This document shows positions 33,454-40,846 of a stretch of 50,093 nt of DNA, piece by piece. Under the pieces are notes generated by a model. It saw nothing but the letters and a program-made list of their open reading frames with translations. It did not search any database and was not told where the DNA came from. Source of the stretch: an uncultured Emergencia sp. (GTDB lineage Bacteria; Bacillota; Clostridia; Peptostreptococcales; Anaerovoracaceae); NCBI GenBank assembly GCA_904420065.1, contig CAJFTU010000054.1, positions 1 through 50,093 on the forward strand. The letters are read 5' to 3'. The first letter of the stretch is position 1. Each line of letters starts with the position of its first letter. A program made the translations under genes and the position numbers.

Positions 33454-34877
33454 AAGAATATCTCAACCGGGCCGCAGCGTCAGAATTCTTCGAAGAAAAG
33501 GATGATATGGCCAGATTTGAGCAAATCTGCAGAATTGTAGAAGCTGAATTTGACAAGGAGTGGAAAGAAACCGACGACGAGGCGAAGAACAGAAAGCTGG
33601 GCAGGGAGAAGCGGGCAATCATGGGATTTGAAGAGGAAACGGCGTTCTATAAGGAAAAGATTCGCGAAATATTGAGAGAGAAAAAGCTGGCAGAAAGCTG
33701 GCACCCCGACTGGTATCCGAATCTTTCCGAAGGGGTGTTCGCCGAGCTGTACGGTTTGGCAGGACTGGCGCCCTGGGCTTACGACATGGCTGAAAAATAC
33801 AGGAATTCTTCGTCGGCAAAGCTGATAGGCGACCGGCTCTACTGCCTGATCGGAGGGAAATCCTGTCTGCAGCCGCAGAGGATATCGAAGAGGCGGCGGG
33901 AACAGCTGAAGCGAACCCTGCTGTTGGCGACCCCGCACGAAAGACTGGAGTACGGATTCCACGAAGTCTATCTGCGGAACGGCATAAGGATTACCATCTA
34001 TTCGGGAGATCGGACCAAGGAAGGCCAGGATATCATGGTGTTCAGAAAATATCTTCTGCAGGATCTTTCCTTTGAAAGTCTGGCCGAAATGGGGACGATT
34101 CCTGCAGAGGCTGCGGGTCTGTTCAGAAAAATGGTTGACATCGGCTTTAATATGATCTTTACCGGACAAGTGCGGTCGGGAAAAACCACTTTTCTGCAGA
34201 TTTGGCAAAGCTATGAGGATCCATCCCTTGAGGGACTGGCGATTTCTACAGACCCGGAGACTCCGTGGCACGAGATCATGCCTGAGGCGCCGATTATGCA
34301 GCTTGTCGCCGACGGCGACAGACTTGCTTCGGTTGCCAAGTCCCTTTTGCGAGGGGATAACGACTACATTCTGCTCGAAGAGATGCGCGATGCTGCCGCG
34401 TTTCGGCTGGCGCTGGACATTACCTCTGCAGGTACCCACAGGAGTAAAGCGACAATTCACGACAACGACGGCGTAAACGTGCCCTATAAGATGGCCTGCA
34501 AGATCAGAGAACAGTACGGCGGGGAGATTAAGGAGCTGATTGCGCAGGTGTTCAGAAACTTTGACTACGCCATAGAACTGTGCCAGATGCCGGACAACCG
34601 GTCGAAAAAAATGATGAAAGGAATTATCGAGTACTCTTATGACAGTGAGACGGATACGGTTACTGCGGAAAGGATATGCCGGTATGACTTTAATCAGAAA
34701 CGATGGTTGTGGAATCCTGCGCCAAGGAGAGCAAAGCTGCACAAGTATCCGCAGCAGGAGAAAAAAATCCTGGAGATGTCCTGTATTCTCACCGGTTTGT
34801 CCGGGCAGGGAAAGCTGGATGAGCGAACGGTAATTCACCCGGCCTATTATCGTCGAGAGACAGGCGAAGGGAGATGA
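33432..34877 (+). CDS. CpaF/TadA-like secretion ATPase, divergent
   Basis: 481 residues. Walker A GQVRSGKTT (245-253) is intact. The Walker B region reads DNDYILLEEMRDA (309-321) instead of the family's PDRIIVGEVRG. The His box reads GTHRSKATIHDND (334-346) in place of the usual GHxGSxxTIHAN. An unusual N-terminal ~130-residue helical part precedes the NTD1-like domain. VirB11/CpaF hexamers power Tad pilus assembly from the cytoplasm. Order and overlap with the TadZ-like gene support this role. The downstream substitutions make it an outlying subfamily. Confidence 0.8.
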   Translation: MEKEFCLEEYLNRAAASEFFEEKDDMARFEQICRIVEAEFDKEWKETDDEAKNRKLGREKRAIMGFEEETAFYKEKIREILREKKLAESWHPDWYPNLSEGVFAELYGLAGLAPWAYDMAEKYRNSSSAKLIGDRLYCLIGGKSCLQPQRISKRRREQLKRTLLLATPHERLEYGFHEVYLRNGIRITIYSGDRTKEGQDIMVFRKYLLQDLSFESLAEMGTIPAEAAGLFRKMVDIGFNMIFTGQVRSGKTTFLQIWQSYEDPSLEGLAISTDPETPWHEIMPEAPIMQLVADGDRLASVAKSLLRGDNDYILLEEMRDAAAFRLALDITSAGTHRSKATIHDNDGVNVPYKMACKIREQYGGEIKELIAQVFRNFDYAIELCQMPDNRSKKMMKGIIEYSYDSETDTVTAERICRYDFNQKRWLWNPAPRRAKLHKYPQQEKKILEMSCILTGLSGQGKLDERTVIHPAYYRRETGEGR

Positions 34878-34881
34878 TGCA

Positions 34882-35826
34882 GTGGAAAAGATACTGTATG
34901 TTTTTTATTTCGCAGGGATTCTCTTGTGGCAGTACCCATTGCTGTACCGTGTCTGGTCTGCGTTGCGCAGCCGGATCTTTATCCGCAGAGATCTGCGCCG
35001 CCTGACCGATCGAGAAGGGTTGGCCAGATACGGCAGGATCAGCCGCCACGTCAGCCTGCTGATCGAAGGGTCGGACATGCAGAAACTGTTTCCGTCGCCG
35101 GCATCCTTTTATGCGGTGAGTACGATTTTGGCTCTCGGCACGGCTCTGATCGTTTCGATGGCAGAGAGCTTCTCCATGGCTCTGCTCTGTGGACTGTTCA
35201 CCGGCGCACTGCCCTATCTGCTTCTGACTGTCAGGCTTTACAATCAGAGGGTTGCGCGGTCGAGAGAGGGAGACCTTCTGGTGCAGGAACTGCTGAACAA
35301 CTATAAGATCTACGATTTCAATATGAAAGAGGCTATAGAGGCGACGGCAGTTTCTCTCGAAGACGCGCCCAATGGCCGCCGGTTGCTCTTTCATCTGGCC
35401 AAAGGATTTCAAACCGCCGCAGGCAGAGCTGAAGTGGAGAATTTGCTGTCCGTATTCCGCTATTCTCTCGATACCGCCTGGGGAAATGTGCTGTCTTCCA
35501 ATATCTTTTTCGCTCACTTTTACGGAGTACGGGTGGATCAGGCGCTGGAAGATCTGCTGTCGGGCATTGTGAAGAGCCGGCAGGTTGCCGAACACGGAAA
35601 GAGGGAAAACAATGAAGCCCGGTTGATTCTCAAGTATCTGGTACCGGTCAGCTTCCTGCTTTCCATCGTATGCGCATGTCGATACTTTGGGTTTACTTTG
35701 CCTAAGTTCATCAAGTATCAGTTCGGCACGCCTACGGGATTGAAGTGGTTTCTGATCATGGCCATGCTGTACGTAGCGGGGCTTCTGCTCAACGGATTTT
35801 TTTCCCGGGAAAAGATGGACATATGA
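34882..35826 (+). CDS. TadB-like inner membrane platform protein
   Basis: 314 residues from GTG 34882 (GGGAG upstream). Hydrophobic segments near 5-25, 78-93, 95-118, 252-272 and 291-309 surround a cytoplasmic domain of about 130 residues, similar to the T2SF (GspF-type) layout of TadB. The conserved sequence detail is low, so the name relies on topology and on its place between the CpaF-like ATPase and a smaller T2SF-like protein. It starts 4 bases after the ATPase stop. Confidence 0.65.
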   Translation: MEKILYVFYFAGILLWQYPLLYRVWSALRSRIFIRRDLRRLTDREGLARYGRISRHVSLLIEGSDMQKLFPSPASFYAVSTILALGTALIVSMAESFSMALLCGLFTGALPYLLLTVRLYNQRVARSREGDLLVQELLNNYKIYDFNMKEAIEATAVSLEDAPNGRRLLFHLAKGFQTAAGRAEVENLLSVFRYSLDTAWGNVLSSNIFFAHFYGVRVDQALEDLLSGIVKSRQVAEHGKRENNEARLILKYLVPVSFLLSIVCACRYFGFTLPKFIKYQFGTPTGLKWFLIMAMLYVAGLLLNGFFSREKMDI

Positions 35827-35842
35827 GAAGGGAGGAAAGCTG

Positions 35843-36442
35843 ATGAAGACGATGAAAATCAGAACGACGCCGTCCTTTAAGGCGCGCAGACTGGCCGGAT
35901 ATACAAAGAAATTACTGCCTGAGGTATCAGAAAAAGGCCGGAAAAAAGTTCTGACGCAGTGGAGAAACATCGGCAGAGACCGCCTTGAAAGGGAGATTTT
36001 CAACAGTTGCATCGTGCTGAAGAACCTTGCCATCGTACACAGAGATATGCCTATGTCGGCCGACTTTATTCTGGAGCAGTTGATGGAAAGCAGCAGAGCA
36101 CTGCGAAACATTTATGCAGATATACTGTCCGCTTACAGAAACGGCAGGGGAGAAGCGTCCTTTCAAGTGCTCTATCAGAGAATTCCCATAAAAGCGGCTA
36201 AGAATTTTGCTTTTCTTTTGGCAAAGATCGAGAGGATCAATCCGGCGGAGCTGGTAGTACATATGACCGCCTTTGAAGAAACCTTTTCTTCAGAGCGGAT
36301 GACCCGTGGGATGCGTCGTGCGGAGCGGAAGAGTCTGATTACAACGGTGGTCGCCGCCGCCGCGGCATTTGCCGTCCTTCTGAACTTCACCGTTGTAGTA
36401 GTGTTTATGGACACTTTGTCCATGCTGGGACAGGTATTTTGA
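35843..36442 (+). CDS. Short TadC-like membrane protein
   Basis: 199 residues, well below the ~300 of ordinary TadC. A basic N-terminal stretch and a helical cytoplasmic domain (about 50-165) lead to one clear hydrophobic segment at the C-terminus (about 170-195). TadC normally has three or more helices, so this is either a reduced T2SF half or a different protein in the TadC position. GGGAGGAAAG precedes the ATG. Confidence 0.55.
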   Translation: MKTMKIRTTPSFKARRLAGYTKKLLPEVSEKGRKKVLTQWRNIGRDRLEREIFNSCIVLKNLAIVHRDMPMSADFILEQLMESSRALRNIYADILSAYRNGRGEASFQVLYQRIPIKAAKNFAFLLAKIERINPAELVVHMTAFEETFSSERMTRGMRRAERKSLITTVVAAAAAFAVLLNFTVVVVFMDTLSMLGQVF

Positions 36443-36459
36443 AAAAGGAGTTGACAGTC

Positions 36460-36618
36460 ATGAAAAATCTAATCATTATCATAGGAACGATTCTGCTCGG
36501 GGTGGTTATTGTGAATACAATGGTTCTGGGCGACAGTGAGACGTCCCTTCAGGGCGCTGCGCAGAGCATCGTGGAACGGGGCGTGCAGAGCATCGACTCC
36601 ATGGAGATCGGAGAATAA
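36460..36618 (+). CDS. 52-residue single-helix micro-protein A (pilin-like)
   Basis: It begins MKNLIIIIGTILLGVVIV, a membrane helix starting at residue 4, followed by a short polar tail (DSETSLQGAAQSIVERGVQS). AAAGGAG is placed 12 bases ahead of the ATG, so it is likely translated. The size and place match the Flp pilin gene of Tad loci, but the G|xxxxEY cleavage motif of Flp pilins is absent. It shares its N-terminal pattern with the next gene. Confidence 0.65.
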   Translation: MKNLIIIIGTILLGVVIVNTMVLGDSETSLQGAAQSIVERGVQSIDSMEIGE

Positions 36619-36620
36619 GG

Positions 36621-36761
36621 ATGAAAGAACTGATCGTCATCATAGGAACCGTAGTTTTAGGGTGCCTGTTATTCCAGATGATTGCAGGTGAAGAGGACAG
36701 TCTGAAGAGCAGCGGAGCGCGGTGGATGGAGCGGAATATAGAGATGTATCAGGAGCAGTGA
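36621..36761 (+). CDS. 46-residue single-helix micro-protein B (pilin-like)
   Basis: It begins MKELIVIIGTVVLGCLLFQM and continues with a charged tail (AGEEDSLKSSGARWMERN). Its first 14 residues match micro-protein A at most positions (MK-LI-IIGT--LG), so the two look like a tandem duplication. ATG lies 2 bases after the stop of A, and GGAGA from the end of A serves as ribosome-binding site. No prepilin cleavage motif is seen. Confidence 0.62.
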   Translation: MKELIVIIGTVVLGCLLFQMIAGEEDSLKSSGARWMERNIEMYQEQ

Positions 36762-36768
36762 AGGGAGA

Positions 36769-37167
36769 ATGAAAAATTTACTGACATCTGCAGCCTGTAT
36801 TATGATTCTGCTGGCCTTCGTATTGCAGTTTACGCAGAACCAACTGCTCCACAATCGGCTTACCGCTGTAGATCAGGCGGTTAATAACTTTAAAGAGGTC
36901 GTCAAGCAGGAGGGCTGCATTACAGAAGAGAATGAAAAAGAGCTTCGCAGGGAAATCGGAAGAATACTCGATTGTCCGGCGGATACCGTTGAGATTGGCG
37001 GAGGCCGTGAAAGGATTTTTCGGGGAGGATTGATCGAGTACAGTGTGGAAGTACCCATCGATGAAATCGTGTCCGTTCCTTTTTTCTGGGGAATCAGCGA
37101 AGAAGAAAATCAAATCAATTATCGCATACTCCGCTATACGACCAGCGAATATATAGGAAGGACGTAG
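36769..37167 (+). CDS. TadE-sized single-helix protein of the Tad-like operon (1)
   Basis: 132 residues. It begins MKNLLTSAACIMILLAFVLQ, a membrane helix at the very N-terminus. An amphipathic helix (NRLTAVDQAVNNFKEVVKQE) and a beta-rich globular part (VEIGGGRERIFRGGLIEYSV and onward) follow. The size and topology fit pseudopilins of the TadE/TadF type. AAGGGAG sits before the ATG. Its stop directly abuts the next start. Confidence 0.6.
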   Translation: MKNLLTSAACIMILLAFVLQFTQNQLLHNRLTAVDQAVNNFKEVVKQEGCITEENEKELRREIGRILDCPADTVEIGGGRERIFRGGLIEYSVEVPIDEIVSVPFFWGISEEENQINYRILRYTTSEYIGRT

Positions 37168-37536
37168 ATGAAAAACTTAATTGTTGCCGCGTCAGCGGTA
37201 ATTCTGATTTTGACTATTATGCAGCTTCAATTTCAGTGCAACGAGCTTCTTCGTAGAAAACAGAATCTGAAATACGCGGCAGACGAAGCAGCAGCATCTG
37301 CAGCTCTCTGCTGTGATGATGAAAGCTTCGGTATCGGCGTACTCAAATTTGACCGGAGAACTGCACAGAAGCGGGCGGAAGAGACTATTCGGCTCAATCT
37401 CACCGGGCGGTATGAGGAAAATCTTCGGTGGGAGATTCGCTTTTTTGACGAAGAGCAGGACCGACCCCATGTTGTAGTAACCATATATCAGAGAGAGCTG
37501 AAGGCAGTTTCCACTTACGAGTACGTCGGCTGCTGA
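37168..37536 (+). CDS. TadE-sized single-helix protein of the Tad-like operon (2)
   Basis: 122 residues. MKNLIVAASAVILILTIMQL is an N-terminal membrane helix. It is followed by an alanine-rich helix with a Cys-Cys pair (AADEAAASAALCCDDE) and a beta-rich part ending YQRELKAVSTYEYVGC. It is directly fused in translation order to the preceding gene (stop and start adjacent). Four cysteines could allow disulfides outside the cell. It is the last gene before the operon-end hairpin at 37563. Confidence 0.6.
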   Translation: MKNLIVAASAVILILTIMQLQFQCNELLRRKQNLKYAADEAAASAALCCDDESFGIGVLKFDRRTAQKRAEETIRLNLTGRYEENLRWEIRFFDEEQDRPHVVVTIYQRELKAVSTYEYVGC

Positions 37537-37562
37537 CAGCAAAGAAAGATATTGAAAGACAC

Positions 37563-37596
37563 AGGCGGCGCGGGTAATCGTTTGCGCCGTCTGCTT
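37563..37596 (+). terminator. Terminator at the end of the Tad-like operon
   Basis: 9 bp stem AGGCGGCGC / GCGCCGTCT with one G-U pair, then GCTTTT. Confidence 0.6.
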
Positions 37597-37619
37597 TTGC
37601 CTACAGGGAGGAAACAGAG

Positions 37620-38480
37620 ATGAATTATGAAAAATTTAAAGAAGAGTTTGCGCAGCGGTTCAGGGATTATCTGCCTAAGCCATACAATACGTGGACGTTA
37701 AAACTCTGCACAGTACCAAAAGTTAACGGATTTGTGGAGGCGATCAATCTGCTGCCGGAAAATGAAGCGGCGGCAGTGCCAAATCTGTATGTCAGTGATC
37801 TGTATGAAGCGTACCAATTTTACGGAGACATGGATGAAATGCTGAAAAGGGCGGCAGAGGCGTTTGTCATAGGGATGAAATACACCCGCCAGGCAGCTCA
37901 GCAGTTGGATTTGGAAGATCCTCGAGGTCATATCGTCTACATGCTGATCAATACGGAGATGAACGGAGAGCTGCTGAAGGACGTTCCTCATCGCAGTTTC
38001 CTGGATTTGACGATTATCTACAGACTGATTGTGGATTGTCCGGGAGAAGGGTTTAACAGCGCGATTATCGACCACAGGATGGCAGAACAATATCAGCTTG
38101 ATGAAGAGGAACTCTTCCGGATCGCTGCAGAGAATACGCCCCGTCTTATGCCTCCGATCGTAGAGAGCATAAGCGAAAGCTTTTATCTGTTGACCAACCG
38201 CCAGCGTACTCTGGGGGCTTCGGCTTTATTGTACCAGGATATCCTGGAGTGCGCAGCGGAAAAGATGGGCGCCGATCTTTTTCTGCTGCCATCGTCTATC
38301 CACGAGGTGTTTCTGATTCCCGACGCGGGACAAAACCGGGCGATGATGAGGAGAACCGTGGTTGAAGCCAATCAGAGTGTGGTAAAGAAAAGTGAAGTCC
38401 TTTCTGACAACGTCTATCATTACTGCAGAGCCACAGGGGCACTGACGGTAGCATCAGATTCCGAAAACCGGATTTCATAG
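37620..38480 (+). CDS. DUF5688 family protein
   Basis: 286-residue soluble protein. The pattern NLYVSDLYEAYQFYGDMDEML, then VYMLINTEMNGELLKDVPHRSFLDLTIIYRL and LGASALLYQDIL...FLLPSSIHEVFLIPD is that of DUF5688, a family common in gut Clostridia and without known function. It resembles immunity-like or regulatory proteins only superficially. GGGAGGAAAC precedes the ATG. A terminator precedes and follows it, so it is not clearly part of the Tad-like operon. Confidence 0.8.
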   Translation: MNYEKFKEEFAQRFRDYLPKPYNTWTLKLCTVPKVNGFVEAINLLPENEAAAVPNLYVSDLYEAYQFYGDMDEMLKRAAEAFVIGMKYTRQAAQQLDLEDPRGHIVYMLINTEMNGELLKDVPHRSFLDLTIIYRLIVDCPGEGFNSAIIDHRMAEQYQLDEEELFRIAAENTPRLMPPIVESISESFYLLTNRQRTLGASALLYQDILECAAEKMGADLFLLPSSIHEVFLIPDAGQNRAMMRRTVVEANQSVVKKSEVLSDNVYHYCRATGALTVASDSENRIS

Positions 38481-38487
38481 AAAAAGA

Positions 38488-38519
38488 AACTCCGGAAGGT
38501 GAATCCATCCGGAGTTTTT
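38488..38519 (+). terminator. Terminator after the DUF5688 gene
   Basis: Stem AACTCCGGA / TCCGGAGTT, 9 bp, followed by TTT. Confidence 0.85.
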
Positions 38520-38548
38520 GCTTTTACCATGATTCTTATGGGAGAAAA

Positions 38549-39289
38549 TCAGTCGTGACACTTGTGACTTCCACAGTCGTGATCGCCGCCGTGGTTCCCG
38601 CAGGTGTGACCGCCGCCGTGGTGGCTGCACTGAACGTTGGCGTTGTATTCCAGCGTTCCGTTAAGCAGGGCTTCTGCGGCAGCATTGGCGCTGCCGGATA
38701 CGCCGCCGTACAGTTTGATGCCGGCTTCGGCCAGAGCGTTCTGCGCTCCTCCGCCGATACCTCCGCAGATCAGCGTATCCACATCAAGATTCTTCAGAAA
38801 ACCGGCCAGAGCGCCGTGACCGCTGCCGGCTGCGTTTTCTACTCTTGAAGAGAGAATTTTTCCATCCTGAACGTCGTAAATCTTAAAATTTTCGCAGTGG
38901 CCGAAGTGCTGAAAGATCTGGCCGTTTTCATAGGTAACCGCAATTTTCATTTTTTCTTTTTCCTCCTCTATTCTTGCTGTTTTTTTGTTTTCCTGACTGT
39001 AGTCGTAATCTCCGCCTTCTATCAGCAGCAGCTTTTCGTTGACGAGAGCGTCTGCAATTTTAAATCGGGCCTTTTCGTAGATGTTGGTTACCGTTGGACG
39101 GGATATGTTCATCTTTGCCGCGCACTCTTCCTGGGTCAGGCCCATATAGTCGATGAGACGCAGAGTCTCGTATTCGTCTATGGTCATCGTTGTGCGGCGG
39201 CAGCACCGCGTCTCGGTATATCCCAGCGGAATAAAACCCTCGCAGCTGGGCAGAGAAGAGATAATTCTGTTTTTTCTTGGTCTTGCCAT
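38549..39289 (-). CDS. DUF134 regulator fused to a NifX/NafY-like dinitrogenase cofactor domain
   Basis: 246 residues from ATG 39289 (the open frame extends upstream through the promoter, so longer starts are not credible). Residues 1-100 are DUF134 (ARPRKNRIISSLP, then YETLRLIDYMGLTQEECAAK and NISRPTVTNIYEKAR, a sigma-like helix-turn-helix). Residues ~112-215 are the Fe-Mo cofactor-binding domain (KIAVTYENGQIFQHFGHCENF, VDTLICGGIGGGAQNALAEAGI). The tail is a His/Cys/Gly-rich metal-binding segment of about 26 residues. The fusion suggests a metal- or cluster-sensing regulator. Twin dyads at its promoter suggest autoregulation. Confidence 0.88.
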   Translation of the reverse strand: MARPRKNRIISSLPSCEGFIPLGYTETRCCRRTTMTIDEYETLRLIDYMGLTQEECAAKMNISRPTVTNIYEKARFKIADALVNEKLLLIEGGDYDYSQENKKTARIEEEKEKMKIAVTYENGQIFQHFGHCENFKIYDVQDGKILSSRVENAAGSGHGALAGFLKNLDVDTLICGGIGGGAQNALAEAGIKLYGGVSGSANAAAEALLNGTLEYNANVQCSHHGGGHTCGNHGGDHDCGSHKCHD

Positions 39290-39312
39290 TACTGCACCTG
39301 TAAATAAATTAT

Positions 39313-39357
39313 TAACATATGTTAGAAACAGTATAACTCTATTTTTAACATATGTCA
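39313..39357 (-). promoter_or_regulatory. Two TAACATATGTTA-type operators around the promoter
   Basis: TAACATATGTTA at 39313-39324 (perfect dyad) and TAACATATGTCA at 39346-39357 (one change), starts 33 bp apart, about three helical turns. One covers the -35 box, the other the expected transcription start. Confidence 0.7.
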
Positions 39358-39358
39358 A
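39330..39358 (-). promoter_or_regulatory. Sigma-A promoter of the DUF134 fusion gene
   Basis: Minus strand TTGACA, 17 bp, TATACT; start expected near 39323. Confidence 0.75.
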
Positions 39359-39415
39359 TAATTTGGGAAAAATTTATATACTGTGGAATTTCGAAGAAAA
39401 ATATTGTCTTCGCAT

Positions 39416-39484
39416 AAAAAGACCATCGATTTGGACGGAAACATTTCTCGCAAGTAGGAGAAGTTTTCGTCCAAGTCAATGGCC
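39416..39484 (-). terminator. Long hairpin terminator after the XRE gene
   Basis: 22-base arms 39421-39442 and 39463-39484, four non-Watson-Crick positions; an inner TTCTC / GAGAA stem extends it. On the minus strand it is followed by TTTTT. Confidence 0.7.
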
Positions 39485-39511
39485 GAAGAGCTGCAGAACT
39501 GTTTAGTTCCT

Positions 39512-39874
39512 CTATTTTTTCGGTACTTTTCGTCCGGCGCAGCGAATTTCAGGTTTTTTTAATGGGTCAATCCGACCGCACTGGAGATTGTCGTCGATGA
39601 ATACGTTAATCAGTTGGATCAGCGTGTTTACTTGTTCTTCCGTCAGGTGTTCCGTACTGAAGTAAATGCCTTTTCGTTCGTCGATGAGCAGACTGTCTAT
39701 GGTCACGTTAAAAACGCGGGCGATTTTGATCAGCACATCGTAAGAAGGCGTCCGGCTGTCATTCTCGTAGGCCGTGATCGTAGATTTTGTGACACCGAGC
39801 CGATCAGCCAGTTCCTTTTGGGTAAATTTTGCATTGGTTCTTAATTCTTTTATTCGTTTTCCCATTAAAATCAT
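39512..39874 (-). CDS. XRE family helix-turn-helix regulator
   Basis: 120 residues. The Cro/CI-type domain occupies residues ~5-62 (RIKELRTNAKFTQKELADRL, GVTKSTITAYENDSRTPSYD). It is followed by a short helical C-terminus with a basic tail. AAGGAAGG precedes ATG 39874 on the minus strand; ATG 39865 is an in-frame alternative. It is divergent from an ABC exporter operon, and an interrupted inverted repeat lies between them, so it probably controls that operon and itself. Confidence 0.9.
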   Translation of the reverse strand: MILMGKRIKELRTNAKFTQKELADRLGVTKSTITAYENDSRTPSYDVLIKIARVFNVTIDSLLIDERKGIYFSTEHLTEEQVNTLIQLINVFIDDNLQCGRIDPLKKPEIRCAGRKVPKK

Positions 39875-39924
39875 ACGACACCTTCCTTGTTAAGGCTATT
39901 TTACCGTATTTCTATTTTACAGTT

Positions 39925-39978
39925 GGACTACCAAAATATACACTGATAGTAGACTTTTTGGTTTACTTATGGTAGAAT
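39925..39978. promoter_or_regulatory. Possible operator and + strand promoter in the XRE-ABC intergenic region
   Basis: GGACTACC (39925-39932) and AGTAGACT (39948-39955) form a loose inverted repeat. The right half overlaps a -35-like TAGACT, 17 bp from TAGAAT (39973-39978), pointing to the ABC genes. A second -10-like TATAAT with preceding TGA lies at 40044-40049. Confidence 0.4.
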
Positions 39979-40140
39979 GAATCCGTGTCTCAGCCGGTTC
40001 CTGAAATAACGGGGTTGAGGGTAGATTTTTTTTACAAAAATGATATAATGTAAAACGGTTTTGACGGAATGCAGACAGAGCACACCGTACAGAACAGCAA
40101 TTTAAGGAAAGAATGATTTTAAGGAAAGGGGTAGCGTTTT

Positions 40141-40845
40141 ATGCTGAAAATCGACCATTTAACCAAGATTTACGGCGCGAAAAAGGCCGTCGACAATCTT
40201 ACGCTTCATATTCAAAAAGGAGAGATTTACGGGTTTATCGGCCATAACGGCGCGGGAAAAACTACGACGATAAAGTCCTGCTGTGGTATTTTAAATTTTG
40301 ACGAAGGGGAAATTTATATAGACGGTACGCCGATAAGAGGCAATGAACTGGCGTGCAAACAAAAACTGGCATATATACCCGATAATCCGGATCTTTATGA
40401 ATTTCTGTCGGGAATTAAGTATCTCAACTTTATTGCAGACGTATATCAGGTTTCAGCAGAGGACAGAGAAAATCGTATAAGGAAATATGCAGATATGTTT
40501 GAGATTACTGCCGATCTGGCTCAGCCGATCAGCGCCTATTCTCACGGAATGAAGCAGAAAATCGCGATCATTTCCGCACTGATTCACGAGCCGAAACTGA
40601 TCATTATGGATGAGCCTTTTGTGGGACTGGATCCCAAGGCGGCCCACCTGCTTAAACAGACAATGAGGCAGTTCTGCAACGACGGCGGAGCTATCTTTTT
40701 CTCAACCCATGTTCTGGAAGTAGCCGAAAAGCTCTGTGACAAAGTAGCCATCATTAAGGGCGGAAAGCTGATTACTTCCGGCACTATGGAAGAAGTGAAA
40801 GGCGATACCTCGCTGGAGGACGTCTTCCTGGAACTGGAGGCGTAA
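40141..40845 (+). CDS. ABC transporter ATP-binding protein
   Basis: 234 residues. Walker A GHNGAGKTT (about 34-42), Q-loop region YIPDNPDLYEFLSG, signature SAYSHGMKQKIAI (SHGMKQ, an LSGGQ variant common in this type), Walker B LIIMDEPFVGLD and H-loop STHVLE. The family fits two-component exporters such as those for bacteriocins, lantibiotics or sodium. The permease gene starts 1 base after its stop. Confidence 0.95.
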   Translation: MLKIDHLTKIYGAKKAVDNLTLHIQKGEIYGFIGHNGAGKTTTIKSCCGILNFDEGEIYIDGTPIRGNELACKQKLAYIPDNPDLYEFLSGIKYLNFIADVYQVSAEDRENRIRKYADMFEITADLAQPISAYSHGMKQKIAIISALIHEPKLIIMDEPFVGLDPKAAHLLKQTMRQFCNDGGAIFFSTHVLEVAEKLCDKVAIIKGGKLITSGTMEEVKGDTSLEDVFLELEA

Positions 40846-40846
40846 T

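Noticed and set aside
37620-38480. DUF5688 gene as a member of the Tad-like operon
   Set aside because: A hairpin terminator (37563-37596) lies between them and the family occurs in many contexts, so I treat it as separate.
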